A stretch of 64,000 nucleotides of DNA from Castanea sativa (taxonomy: Eukaryota > Streptophyta > Magnoliopsida > Fagales > Fagaceae): NCBI RefSeq assembly GCF_040712315.1, contig NC_134015.1, positions 53,607,464-53,671,463 on the forward strand, read 5' to 3'. The notes under the pieces were generated by a model. It saw only the letters and a list, made by a program, of their open reading frames with translations. It did no database searches and was not told where the DNA came from. The translations under genes were made by a program, and so were the position numbers. Numbering within the stretch: position 1 is the first letter of the stretch; every line of letters starts with the position of its first letter. Below, in pieces: positions 44,850-56,697 of this stretch.

Positions 44850-46230
44850 AATTGCTATTCTTAAGAGTCAAACAGAAACTTGGTTAAGTGTAGTCCTCGG
44901 ACCACAAACCTTGTGAAAATTGATATCTTGTCATTTGTTAAACAGAACCTTAGTTATGCCGGGTCCTCGGACCTCCTACTTTGGGAAAATTAACATTTGA
45001 AACTGCTATTCTTAAGAGTCAAACAGAAACTTGGTTAAGTGTAGTCCTCGGACCACAAACCTTGTGGAAATTGATATATTGTCATTTGTTAAACAGAACC
45101 TTAGTTATGCCGGGTCATCGGACCTCCTACTTTGGAAAAATTAACATTTGAAACTGATATTCTTAAGAGTCAAATAGAAACTTGGTTAAGTGTAGTCCTC
45201 GGACCACAAACCTTGTGAAAATTGATATCTTGTCATTTGTTAAACAGAACCTTAGTTATGCCGGGTCCTCGGAACTCCTACTTTGGGAAAATTAACATTT
45301 GAAACTGCTATTCTTAAGAGTCAAATAGAAACTTGGTTAAGTGTAGTCCTCGGACCACAAACCTTGTGGAAATTGATATTTTGTCATTTGTTAAACAGAA
45401 CCTTAGTTATGCCGGGTCCTCGGACCTCCTACTTTGGGAAAATTAACATTTGAAATTGCTATTCTTAAGAGTCAAACAGAAACTTGGTTAAGTGTAGTCC
45501 TCGGACCACAAACCTTGTGGAAATTGATATCTTGTCATTTGTTAAACAGAACCTTAGTTATGCCGGATCCTCGGACCTCCTACTTTGAGAAAATTAACAT
45601 TTGAAATTGCTATTCTTAAGAGTCAAACAGAAACTTGGTTAAGTGTAGTTCTCGGACCACAAACCTTGTGGAAATTGATATCTTGTCATTTGTTAAACAG
45701 AATCTTAGTTATGCTAGGTCCTCGGACCTCCTACTTTGGGAAAATTAACATTTGAAATTGCTATTCTTAAGAGTCAAACAGAAACTTGGTTAAGTGTAGT
45801 CCTCGGACCACAAATCTTGTGGAAATTGATATCTTGTCATTTGTTAAACAGAACCTTAGTTATGTCGGGTCCTCGGACCTCCTACTTTGGGAAAATTAAC
45901 ATTTGAAATTGCTATTCTTAAGAGTCAAACAGAAACTTGGTTAAGTGTAGTCCTCGGACCACAAACCTTGTGAAAATTGATATCTTGTCATTTGTTAAAC
46001 AGAACCTTAGTTATGCTAGGTCCTCGGACCTCCTACTTTGGGAAAATTAACATTTGAAGTTACTATTCTTAAGAGTCAAACAGAAACTTGGTTAAGTGTA
46101 GTCCTCGGACCACAAACCTTGTGGAAATTGGTATCTTGTCCTTTGTTAAACAGAACCTTAGTTATGCCGGGTCCTTAGACCTTCTACTTTGGGGAAATTA
46201 ACATTTGAAGTTACTATTCCTAATATCTTG
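44850..46230. repeat. 151-bp tandem repeat block in Tat element 2
   Basis: The marker tcctcggaccacaaa recurs at 44894, 45045, 45196, 45347, 45498, 45649 (one base changed), 45800, 45951 and 46102: nine copies at exactly 151 bp. The block is homologous (reversed) to the 150-bp block of element 1 and has the same two-half structure, lying between the converging pol and antisense genes. Confidence 0.95.
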
Positions 46231-46664
46231 TCACTGTTCTTATTCTTATCACACGTTTTGTGCAAATCAGTATCTTACCATTCATTAAGCTGGATCTTAA
46301 GTTCTATATCTTTAAGTATTAAACAAATTTTTGTAAGGAATGGTCCTCGGACCTTACATCCTACTAAAAGCAATACCTTAGATTACAAAGGTTTAACCAT
46401 CATGTGAGTTTTCTAGGTAAGGGATTGCTTAATATTCAAACTAAGTCATACGGCTGTTTTGAAGTTATAGTTGTTTGATTGGTGGAGTTAGACTTATTTA
46501 TTCTGTTCTCCCTTTAACTATTTATTAGTGAGAACTTTCATGACAAGCACAAAAAGAATAAAGTAGAACAAATACGACATGAATGAAAGTTGAATAAAAC
46601 TGTTCTTCATTAATTATATACATCAAAAAAAAGGGGGGGGGGGAGGAGTACAAAAAGTTCTATC
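46231..46664. other. Region between tandem repeats and antisense gene end, element 2
   Basis: AT-rich, noncoding, with one isolated ggtcctcggacc word near 46341 and a G-run near 46634. Corresponds to 6358-6830 of element 1. Confidence 0.45.
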
Positions 46665-49187
46665 CTAGGCCTTAAGCTTGTGCAGGGGGTCTTGGAGGGA
46701 GCTGCTGCCAGCCTCGATACTCTTCAGTTCCAGCTCAAAGGTGGACAAAACTTGCTTCCCTTTGTCTGTTGAAGGGATGAGGGGCTCCATGTCTTGAACT
46801 TGCTCCTTCTCGGCGCCATCACACTTGTCCTTCTCTTTATAGGAACCTTCAGGTTCTGTAGGATCAAGAACAGGTTCTTGCAACACAGGAGGAAGGGCAG
46901 GAGAGGCTGCTACAGGAGGGTCTTCTATCTCTTGTATGTCTAGGGAAAGCCAGATGTTCTCGGGCTTCCTCAGCTCGGAAGCTAGAGGAACCCCTGCTGC
47001 ATTCATGGCCTCTCCCCAGACCTGCTGACAGTACTCTCGGCACAATGCCGTGAAGGCCTCTGTCAACTGTTCTTGCGTTCTAGTTACCCCCTCCTGATAG
47101 CTAGCCTTCTTCGCGGCCTCCAGTGTGAGCTTATGGCTGCGAGCCTCCTTCTTCATTTGCGTAAGCTCTTTCTCCAAGTCAGAGCGTACTCGTTGGGCTT
47201 GAGAGAGCTCGTCGTCCTTTTGGCGAAGGAGCTTACGCTGCCCCTCCACTTGGGTCTCCATCGTCTTCAAGCTGGCCTTGGCACCATCTCTCTCTCTTTT
47301 CAAGTCGGCCAGCTACGACGTGATCTTCCCGTTCTCTGCTAGGGCCTGGCCTAGGGACTTTTCTGTCTCCTGCCTAAGCTCTTGCTCCATCCCAGCTCGC
47401 TTCCGATAGTCCTCCACGAACTTCTCGGCCGCGAAAACTTCTTGGATGGACTGCAAAAAATGTCAGGAGGTTAAAAATGGTAAAGTGTCTACAAATGAAT
47501 CTAGAGTACAAGTGTAAGATGGAACTTACCAGAGCTAAACCCCTTTTTAATGAGAGGAACAGCTGCGGCTGGCCCATCTTCTCCAAGGTTTCCATGTCCT
47601 TGGGCAGCAGAAGAGGATGCTCCAACACCTCGGCCAAGTGGTGGGCGTGGCCTTGTTAGACTGCCCTAATGCTAGAGTGACAGGGAATGGGTGCGCCGTC
47701 CAGTCTCAAGTCAGGAGACCAGGTAGCTGGTGCTCGGCGCACCTCGGCCACGTCTCTGATCTCCCCGCTTTCAACTGAGCGGGCGCGCCCTTTGCCCTTG
47801 TCCAATTTCTGCTGCTGGGCCGGCGCGGGTTGTTTCATCTTCTTTTGTTTTTCACCACTAGCCCCCTCGGCCTCTGCTTTCCTTTTCTTCTTGGGATCTT
47901 CGGCTGGAGGCTTGGGGTCGGCTGGAGGAGGAGGAGGTGGTGGTAAAGCCGGGGGAACTTGGGACCCCCTCATTCCCTTCTTTGCCACTCGTGCGCCTCT
48001 CGCGGTCATAAGGTCCTTCAGCTCGTCCATCTCTTCTTCAAAGGAGCTGTCGTCTGGACACGCTATCACTAGACCCGCGATCCCAGAGGCCTCGGCTGCT
48101 TCTTCTTCCTCGTCGGAAAGAACAACGAACGGGTTTCCGTGAGGTCGTGGGGTGTCCTTGAACTAAAACTGTTCTATCTCCTCGTCCAACGTGTTCGAAG
48201 AAGACACTTGCTCCTCTGGGACAGCAATTGCCTAAGAGTGCACGGCGAGGGGGATTGCCGCTATGGGCTATGAGTACAATACGGTGTGAGGGGCGTTAGG
48301 AATGTCGTGGTCAGCCAAGAAGTGGGGTCGGGCTACGTGAATCCTCCTACGCCTTCGGTCACCCGCAATTATTGCGTTTTCGATCTCCTGGAAGTCCGAA
48401 GAGATAGGGTCGTACCCTAGTATCAAATGAGTCGCCCTAACTTGTAAGTCTTCGTTGACGAACACCTCAGAGCGTAGCACTCGATTCAAATCGGCAACGT
48501 TGCAATGGCTTAAACGTGGGCGCACGAGTTGTTTATCTACAAAAAAGACATCAAAATAAACAAACACGGTCAGATTCGTAGGATGTGCAATAAATTAAAG
48601 TTAGACGCTCAAGTAAATGCAAACGCACATTTATAGACGTTAGAGGGAGTTATGAGGTGGGAAGTTAAATCCTAAGGTGTCGCACCTGGATCTCCCCACT
48701 CAACTGGACAGTGGGGGCCGTCGTGCCAGTTGGCAGAGACGATGAGGTAGTCATCCTTCATGCCTTTATTGGACTTGGGCAAACAGGAGATTAACCTAAC
48801 TACGTTAGAACGGGATTTGATGTAATAACCTACATTGGTAAGTTTATGGCACTCGTACATGAAAACAACGTCGTGCCAGGTAAGGTTGAGACCCACCTGC
48901 TCGTTTAGAGCGTCGACGCTACCTAAAACTCTAAAAACGTTGGGAGCGCATTGATCGGGACACAACCGGTGGTTGCGGAGGTACTCCTTGGTTACGGGTT
49001 TCATTGGGAGGGTCATCCCACCTTCTACGAAGGCGACCATTGGGATGATGACCTCTCCGATTTTCCTAGAACCGGCCACGGCTTCCGCCGGGCAGTATTT
49101 TAAACCTACGTCGCTGGGAATGCGATACTTGGCCCTAAAACCTTCCATCCCAACGGCGGTATCTACTAGACACTTAAACTTTCCCAT
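46665..49187 (-). pseudogene. Antisense three-exon gene of Tat element 2 (four stops)
   Basis: Exons 49187-48686, 48536-47530 and 47450-46665 match the element 1 gene in exon lengths (502, 1007, 786 versus 502, 1004, 807 nt) and in all splice sites. The N-terminal gypsy-type domain, PKKKRK motif, polyproline run and C-terminal coiled coil are recognisable. TAG stops lie at 48268-48270, 48232-48234, 48163-48165 and 47313-47315. Exon 1 is still open. The conserved intron positions in an otherwise decaying copy support this being a real spliced gene of the family. Confidence 0.8.
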
Positions 49188-49692
49188 CAGAAAGAAACGA
49201 AAGACTAGGTTCTAAGAAGGGGAATAGTTAAAAGGGGAGTCGAGGACAGGATCCGAGGAGAAAGGGCTAAGGAAAAAGAATAAGAACTTACAAATTTCAA
49301 GTTGTGCGAATTTCCACGGATTTCTGCAGACAAAAGGTGATTACTGATGTTTTGATGGGATTAGCCTCTGAGGAAATAAATGAGGGCGCAGGTTCCCAAA
49401 GTGTCACGACGTGCGGGAAGCGGCCTCAAAATTGCATTTGTCCCGCCCAAATTTTCATGGAGCAACAAGGGCCGTTGGATGCTCATCTCACCGTTGAACG
49501 TGGGGGACAAGGTGTAACTTACGGTAATAAATGCGCGCGTTTTTGAAAATAAAACCGCCAAGTGGCATCCTCTGGAACGCGAAACGGTTTCCACACGTGC
49601 AGTTATTTCCAAAACGTGTGGGGTAAGTCCTCGTTGGATCAAAACCCTATTTTTCTCCTTGGATGATGAAAAATAGAGTTTTGAAGGGCTAT

Positions 49693-50447
49693 TGTAGGGA
49701 GTAGAAGGACCCAAATGGGCATATGGGCCTTTGGACTGTAGTAAGGAGGGCCGACCTGCTCTTGAGTTAAGAATTTGTTAGTACTGCGAATCGGCCCATA
49801 CGCCGAGGATCCGAGGACACATCCGAGGGTAAGTTTCTCCTCAGATAGACCCAAGAGAACTCGGAGCTTCACTATGAAGGTCAAGGCAATATTCCGGAAA
49901 GACTATTGGTTAAAAGGGGGAAACCCTGAACCTTCGAGGTACACTGGTGTTAGAAAGATACCAAAAGCAAAGGCTGCCACCTCCACATTAAAGACTCTGC
50001 ACCTACCTCCCTGGCCGCATTAATGGGGAAGTGACCCCTGAACAGTAGAACTGAAACTTCTGGTCACTATTCAAAGGCACTAAGAAAAGAAATATCTAGG
50101 AGGGAGGGGTTGGAGCAACACGTGGATAAAGCATCAGGAAAAGAAGTATTTAAGGGGGGATGAACGCCAAAGAAACGGGGGGTCTGTAACGAAGAAAAGA
50201 AGTTAAGAATTGTGACTTTTAAGAAAGAAAGAGAAATAATACAGAAGTAGTTCTCGGCTTATGTCCGAGGAGGCCTATTTGCAATCATTTGTTATTTACA
50301 AGTATTTGTAACTCTTAGCCTGTTATCAAGTTCTCAGTACCTCTAACCTAGATTTCAAGCCCACACTCTAGAAATTTGATTGTTTAAGGCTTATTGGGCC
50401 TGAGCCCGTAGTTGTCTTTGAGGTCCAGGTGCAATTGTGCACTTACA
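49693..50447 (+). repeat. Tat element 2, 3' LTR
   Basis: 755 bp, preceded by the polypurine-like gttttgaagggctat (49678-49692). Confidence 0.92.
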
Positions 50448-50479
50448 ATGGATATATAAAAAAGCCACTTCTTATTGTA

Positions 50480-50690
50480 TTTTTTTTTTTAATGAATAAA
50501 AAACTTTATTTACAAGAGAAAAGGTAAAACTATATATACAAAAGAACATACTTCACTTCTGATAACAGACTCAAAACAAGAGGGACAGCTACCCAAATCA
50601 AAAGAGTCAAAAACATTACACTTAAAAAACCATTTAGCTAAAGTATGAGCTACTACATTAGCTAAATTTTTGGCATCATCATTTCATTGT
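50480..50690 (-). mobile_element. L1-type LINE 3' end, unit II
   Basis: Copy of 24684-24890 inherited by duplication. Confidence 0.62.
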
Positions 50691-51123
50691 TACAATGTAG
50701 TTTAAGTTTTAACCATATGAATTTGCGGTGTATTTCAATTGATAGTTTAGTAATAATGACATTTTTTTTTTTTTTGGTAGTACTCCATATTTGTGACATG
50801 AATTCACGTCCCCCTCCCTTACTAATTACCTATATGAACATGTGTGGTCCAAAAAAATAAATAAACATTCCTACTTCGGAGCACTCCATATGGCTGAGTG
50901 GAAATAGTGGACTCAATTAATAGCTTGGACAAAGGGCCAAAGGCCAATAATCTTGCGTAAGCCATTACGTTTTTCATTATCTAATTATAGAAACGGTATA
51001 ACACATGGATCCTATATCTCTAATGGGTCAACCTCATTAATTTCCTGGTCAGCTTCCTTAACCAAATAGACAAAACTTGCTGAGCAAAAAGATGAAGATG
51101 ATTGGAAGAAATTTCTCATATGA

Positions 51124-51158
51124 ACTCTATAGATTAAGGCTTTTCACTCTATAGATTA
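51124..51158. other. Deletion junction with 13-bp filler repeat
   Basis: actctatagatta occurs at 51124-51136 and again at 51146-51158, exactly where the unit II GST promoter is fused to unit III upstream DNA (tgctctttc). The expected GST gene and the start of unit III are missing. A copied filler at a junction is typical of end-joining repair. Confidence 0.75.
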
Positions 51159-53120
51159 TGCTCTTTCTTTATTTCTTGTCGCCCAAGAAGACAAAGGTTG
51201 CTATCATGCTAGGCCAATTTTCTTATCCCATATTTTACCATTAAAATCTTGAACTATGTACAAATTCTTTGACTTCTTCTCCAAGATTTTAATCAAGAAG
51301 CATCTAGTCCAACTCTAATAAAATTTCAAATCTTTCCATTATCACCATTGACTAAAGTGTTCTCTGACCCACCAAACACCACAATACAGTGCAAAAGATC
51401 TCACAAAAGGAACTCTATAAATCAATGCCTCAAACAGCCATACATGCAATTCTTGAAATATGAAATTTTCAACAACAAAAAAGAAAATAGTTACTTAAAA
51501 AATGTTGAAGCAAGATTTATTAAATAATATAAATTTTGGACAAGTTTGTAGGACCAAAAAAAATGCCCTCCAAAATTAAAAAATTCAATTATAATAACAA
51601 ATAGTGAAACAAAAAAAATATAAGGATGATATAAAAAGAAAAAAAAATACTAAATAAATCCCACACTCACATCACGTGCAAAAGACGTGGGGTTGTTTAT
51701 GGCAGCCTAAGTTTACAGTCCACACCAAAAATAAAAAAGAGATACACGGACAGAGCATTTGCAAGCAGAAAAAAGAAAAGAAACGAAGAGAGCGAGAAAA
51801 AAAAAAAAAGGAGAGAGCAAGTGAAGAGGAGGAGCACGCAGCAATAGGTTTATATATGAGATTTTATTAGTCTCTTTTTTCTCTAAATTTCTCTCTATCC
51901 CTCTTCCTTAAAACTGAATTTTTGTTTGGTAAAACAAATAGAGTGAAGTTTCTTGAGAAGTTCTTAACTCCATATATGAAATTTGAAGTTCTACGAATCA
52001 AACAAACAAATAAAGTCTTTGACTTTACCACTTTGAATCAAATTTATGGAATCATTGATTCTACCATTATATGGAGTCCTTGAGTTTACCAATTTAAAAA
52101 TTGGAGTCTTCGACTCTCCTCCATTTAAACAAGTTGATGGAATCTTTGGTTCCACCATTATACTTAGTAATTCCACCAATTAAACAATTTGAAATTATTG
52201 ATTCTACCAATTTAAAATAATACACTTAATGGAGTCCTTTACTCCTAAAATTATTTTAAATAAAGTGGGGTTTTTAATTCCTTCAAAATCCAATATGACT
52301 AATTCTTAAGATTCCTAATTCTTTAAACAAAATTGGAGTTTCCAATTCACAAAATAAAATGACCATAAAATTGATGTGAGGAAATTTTTTGATTCCCAAT
52401 TTCTAAAACACGTTTGTAAAAATAAAATTGCTTCAAAGGAGTTTTTTTTTTCCCTTAATTAAATTTGGAAACTTCAATCAAAATATCATTGCTTGTTAAA
52501 ATTCCTACAAAGAAGTAAATGAAAGAAAGGGAAATTTACTCAGACATACAATTTCTCAAAAAGAGAATCCTTAGTTCAAAATCCATAAAAACATGGGTCC
52601 TTGATTTATCTTTGATATTAAAATAAATTATCTCACCCAAAACAAAATTAAGTCAATACTTAATTAAATACCAAGTCTTTGACCTAAATGTCCATCACTT
52701 ATATTGGACAAAATCATATTTGAGGATTTTAAATCTAAAACCTCAATTTAAGAACTACGAATCAGCTTGATCTCCACCAAGGGTACATAGGCAACTTAAA
52801 TAAATTATTAGGTGCAACCACAAATGAATAAAAACATATATCCCTCCAAACATAAAAATAAATAAACTTATATACAAAAGCAATGTGGTTGAAATCAAAA
52901 GATCTTCCCTTGAAACAAAAGATTGTAACTAAGAGATACATTATCTTTAATGGACAAAACTTTATGAAATTACGAAGCTTTTCATGAGGTTGTTGCTGTG
53001 GTTTTTAGCCCCGAAAAGAACCCAGCAATTATGGCATGGTTGAAAGCTCTAAAAAACCATCCATTGATGAAGGAAATGCTCCCACCTCATGACAAGTTGG
53101 TTGCTGAGATGAGAGGATAG
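51159..53120 (+). pseudogene. Gutted B-type GSTU, unit III
   Basis: B-type promoter (TATA near 51415), the same 1.5-kb foreign insert, then the exon 2 remnant (about 52959-53120) ending GAG ATG AGA GGA TAG. It shares the breakpoints of units I and II. Confidence 0.78.
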
Positions 53121-54106
53121 TATTTGGGCCAATCTCCTTGAGGTTGATGCTTAGGCTAAAGGAAATCCAATCATATACTAGCTACTTAAATAAAAGTAGG
53201 GGAAGTTGTACGTTATCTTCAGGGGTTCAAATTAACCTCCTGACTTGGAAAGTAAAAAATATTATTTATATAAAATATTTGTTTTATTAGTTTGATTTAC
53301 ACTTAAAAGTATTTTTCACCTTTGATCATAGCTTAATCCAAAATCAAGTAACAACACAGATCAGTCAATCTCAAAACCCAAAACAGTACAAACTACTCTC
53401 ACTTTCTCTCTTTGATTTGATTTCTAATCTCATTCTCATGAGTCTCGTCATATCTTTTTTTTTTTAACTATCTAAATCAGTATCTCTCTTTATTATAAAT
53501 TTATATTATGTATGTGTGTAATATTGATTGTATGCATAATTTATTTATCTTGTCATAATATTATTTGTGTGAATTGTAATGTGTGTGTGTATTATAAATA
53601 TAATATAACTTTATATAATTTAATAATTAGAAAATACAGAGAGTTTGTTACATGTGTATTTATTGTTAAAAAAAAAACAAATGATGTTTCAAATATTTGA
53701 TTGGTTAAGTAGACACTTAGTATATTATTTATGTATAAATGAATGTGGTTATATGGGTCAATAATTAATACAATGTCAATAGATTTAGTTTTGTCATTTA
53801 GTTTAAATATTTTTTATAAAAACAATGAAATATTTTTTATAAAAAAAATGACAAATAGGAAATAACAATTGAATAAAAATAAAAATGTTGTACAAACTTA
53901 AGAAAATAAAATGGTCACACTTATCCATATTAACAATAAATAATAACAATTAATAATGAACTATCATGTAACTATTTCAAAACATGAAAACTCTTAAAAT
54001 GAAATTGTAAAACTTCATATATTCCTTTTTTTGTAAAAAAAAAACTTCATGTATTTGCATTTTTTTTGTCAATAATTCGATAAATTCAAATTCTATTTTT
54101 ATTAAA

Positions 54107-54107
54107 T

Positions 54108-54162
<55 letters not shown>

Positions 54163-55219
54163 CAGAGACCTCATATAGGAGAGTATGAAGTTCTGCCATG
54201 TGGCACACTCTATGAAGAAAATTGAAATACCTTAACTCACATTAAAGGTAAGAACAAATTAATTCTTGACTTTTGGTTTTATTTGGTTCAATATTTTAAG
54301 ACTTTTCTAATTAAAAAAAGATATTCTTTGTATTATTTGGTTCAATGTTTGAAGACATTTCATCCAGTCAAAATCTTTTATCCCACTTTTCCTGCTCTAC
54401 TCTATACTCCACCAATAAAAATTTGCCACATGTTCACCTAATTAATTAAATACTACTATTAATTAATAACGGTAACATTAATAAGTGAATAATGATAATA
54501 TTTAATTAATTAAGTGAACACGTGGCAAGTTTTTATTTGTGGAGTATAGAGTGGAGCAGGAAAAGTGGGACAGAAGATTTGGACTCCATTTCATCTCTCA
54601 CACATACACACAAAACACTTTGCATTTTAATTCACTTTTTCACCTCTTGCACTTCTAACCCTTTATATATACCTACTTATTGCCCTTCGTGCTATCCCAT
54701 GTCAAATACACATAGACAAAAAATGATGTCATTTACCTTCAATCTTTCAACGACACCTACCTAACTCTAACATTGTTGTTTCATCTGCTCGTACCCCATT
54801 TGAGTTGGCTACAACCAAGGAAGGAGGGTTTGCGTTTTATATTGAGTGACAATGGTGATTACGATTTTGATGTCAACGTCGGATGTTGTAAATTTGTGGG
54901 TTTTGTAAATGATGTGATTAACTGTGGGTGTTTGAGATGTGTATTTTGGTTTAGAATTAAGGAGAGAGAAAGACACATTCTATAAGAAAATTTATTCTAT
55001 AATTTTTCTTCGAAGTTTTTTTTTTTTTTTTTCATTACTTCAATTGAATAATTATAATGAATATGTGTATGCAATTTATAATTGTTGCTTTTTTTTGATA
55101 AACTCATTACTAATAAAGTTTTATAACAACTATGCTATAATACATTTACAACATTCTCCAAAATTATCTTATACAAAATATTACAATATTATCCGTGCAT
55201 TGCACGGGTAACTTACTAG
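54107..55219 (+). mobile_element. Non-autonomous Helitron, unit III copy
   Basis: TC...CTAG ends, hairpin ccgtgc-att-gcacgg intact at about 55193-55207, and the same A-T insertion site as unit I. It is longer than the unit I copy chiefly through expansion of the 5' TA run (about 54111-54158). Confidence 0.9.
54365..54586. mobile_element. Mutator-type MITE nested in the Helitron, unit III
   Basis: 222 bp. The duplication catttcatc lies at 54356-54364 and 54587-54595. The left terminus has mutated (cagtcaaaatc). Confidence 0.85.
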
Positions 55220-55349
55220 TTATTATTAATTTAAGTTTTTTAATAACAATCCTGAAAAACAATTTTGGAGCCGCCACTGAATAAAAGGGATATAAATATC
55301 CTACGGTGTTTATTGAATAATGGATATATAAAAAAGCCACTTCTTATTG

Positions 55350-55558
55350 TTTTTTTTTTTTAATAAAAAACTTTATTTACAAGAGAAAAGGTAAAACTAT
55401 ATATACAGAAGAACATACTTCACTTCTGATAACATACTCAAAACAAGAGGAATAGCTACCCAAATCAAAAGAGTCAAAAACATTACACTTAAAAAACCAT
55501 TTAGCTAAAGTATGAGCTACTACATTAGCTAAATTCTTGGCATCATCATTTCATTGTT
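55350..55558 (-). mobile_element. L1-type LINE 3' end upstream of GSTU E
   Basis: Fourth copy of the LINE tail seen at 24684, inherited by duplication. Confidence 0.62.
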
Positions 55559-55757
55559 ACAATGAAGGTGAAGTTTTAACTATATGAGTTTGAAGTGTAT
55601 TTCAATTGATAGTTTAGTAATAATGACATTTTTTTTATTTTTGGTAGTACTCCATATTTGTGACATGAATTCACATCCCCCTCCCCTACTAAATACCTAT
55701 ATGAACATGTGTGGTCCAAAAAAATAAATAAACATTCCTACTTCGGAGCACTTCATA

Positions 55758-55825
55758 CAGGGGCGGAGGTAGGGGGGTCGAGAGGGGGCAATTGCCCCCC
55801 CTGACCTCACCCAAACCCCACCCCC

Positions 55826-55894
<69 letters not shown>

Positions 55895-56363
55895 TTTAGA
55901 TTTAGTATTTGTTTTGTATAAGTTTTTGTTTGCTTTAAGCTTATGGTTTTCAACTTTGCAATTGCATGTAATTGTGCTATGGAGCTGTCACTCTTGGCTC
56001 CAATTGTAATATACTCTTCTCGGCCGGTAATTAGTAAAAAGCTCTCCTAACATCGTATAATAATAACTATATATTGATTGTTTTTTTTAACTTTTACTTG
56101 TTTGAAAAATATACTTAGTCACCTATGAAGTATCTTAGATACAACAACATTTATACTAAATCTAGCGTTACGCACAAGGAAAAAAAATAAAAAATAAAAA
56201 CTAAACACTTACCTTATATTTATATGTTAATCAAATTTTTTGTTTAATTAGTAAAGTATTTTTTTATTATACTAATTAAAAAAATTGAAATTGATTTTCT
56301 CTTCAATTCTTTATTTTCATCTTCCCCCCCCCCCCCTAAATTAAAATCCAGGCTCCGCCGCTG
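55758..56363. mobile_element. hAT-type MITE private to unit III
   Basis: 606 bp with ends CAGGGGCGGAGG and, reversed, CAGCGGCGGAGC. The 8-bp duplication acttcata/actccata (one mismatch) lies at 55750-55757 and 56364-56371. It is noncoding, with a TA microsatellite (about 55830-55891) and C/G runs near the ends. The empty site gagcactccatatggctgag is present in unit I (about 31986) and unit II (about 50879). Confidence 0.88.
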
Positions 56364-56379
56364 ACTCCATATGGCTGAG

Positions 56380-56697
56380 TGGAAATACTGGACTCAACTA
56401 ATAGCTTGGACAAATTCAGCAAAAAAAATTAATAGCTTGGACAAAGGGCCAAAGGCCAATAATCTTGCGTAAGCCATTACATTTTTCCTGCTTTCATTAT
56501 CTAATTATAGAAACTGTATAACACATGGATCCTATATCTCTAATGGGTCAACCTCATTAATTTCCTGGTCAGCTTCCTCAACCAAATAGACAAAACTTGC
56601 TGACCAAAAAGATGAAGATGATTGGAAGAAATTTCTCATATGAACTCTATAAATTAAGGCTTTTCAGTGTAAAAGAAAGCTAACTGAGAGAGAGAGA
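56380..56697 (+). promoter_or_regulatory. Promoter of GSTU gene E
   Basis: TATAAAT at 56648-56654 lies 44 bp before the ATG. Otherwise it is nearly the same as D's promoter, apart from the MITE inserted about 335 bp upstream of the start codon and a small tandem repeat of the 'tagcttggaca' word. Confidence 0.6.

Larger units (their letters stand above)
38640..50447 (+). mobile_element. Ty3/Gypsy Tat-lineage LTR retrotransposon (element 2)
   Basis: LTRs are 38640-39398 (759 bp) and 49693-50447 (755 bp), with the 5-bp duplication atgga (38635-38639, 50448-50452). It has the same organisation as element 1 in the opposite orientation: gag-protease, leaky-type UAG, pol with two RNase H domains, 151-bp tandem repeats, and a gene on the opposite strand. 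By eye the LTRs differ at about 20-25 sites plus small indels, so it inserted earlier than element 1. Pol has three TAG stops and one frameshift, and the antisense gene has four TAG stops. Confidence 0.93.
50453..51158. repeat. Segmental repeat unit II, right part
   Basis: Resumes the unit after Tat element 2: LINE tail (50480-50690) and the C/D/E-type GST promoter. It ends just short of where the ATG would be, at the deletion junction with unit III. Confidence 0.85.
53197..55279. mobile_element. hAT-like element, unit III copy, carrying a nested Helitron
   Basis: Duplication aataaaag at 53189-53196 and 55280-55287. The first base of the terminus has mutated (tagggg). It contains the Helitron copy 54107-55219. 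Confidence 0.8.

Noticed and set aside
47687..48142. Plus-strand ORF opposite the element 2 antisense gene
   Set aside because: Frame shadow of exon 2; Ser/Phe/Gly-rich composition mirrors the Lys/Glu/Pro-rich real frame.
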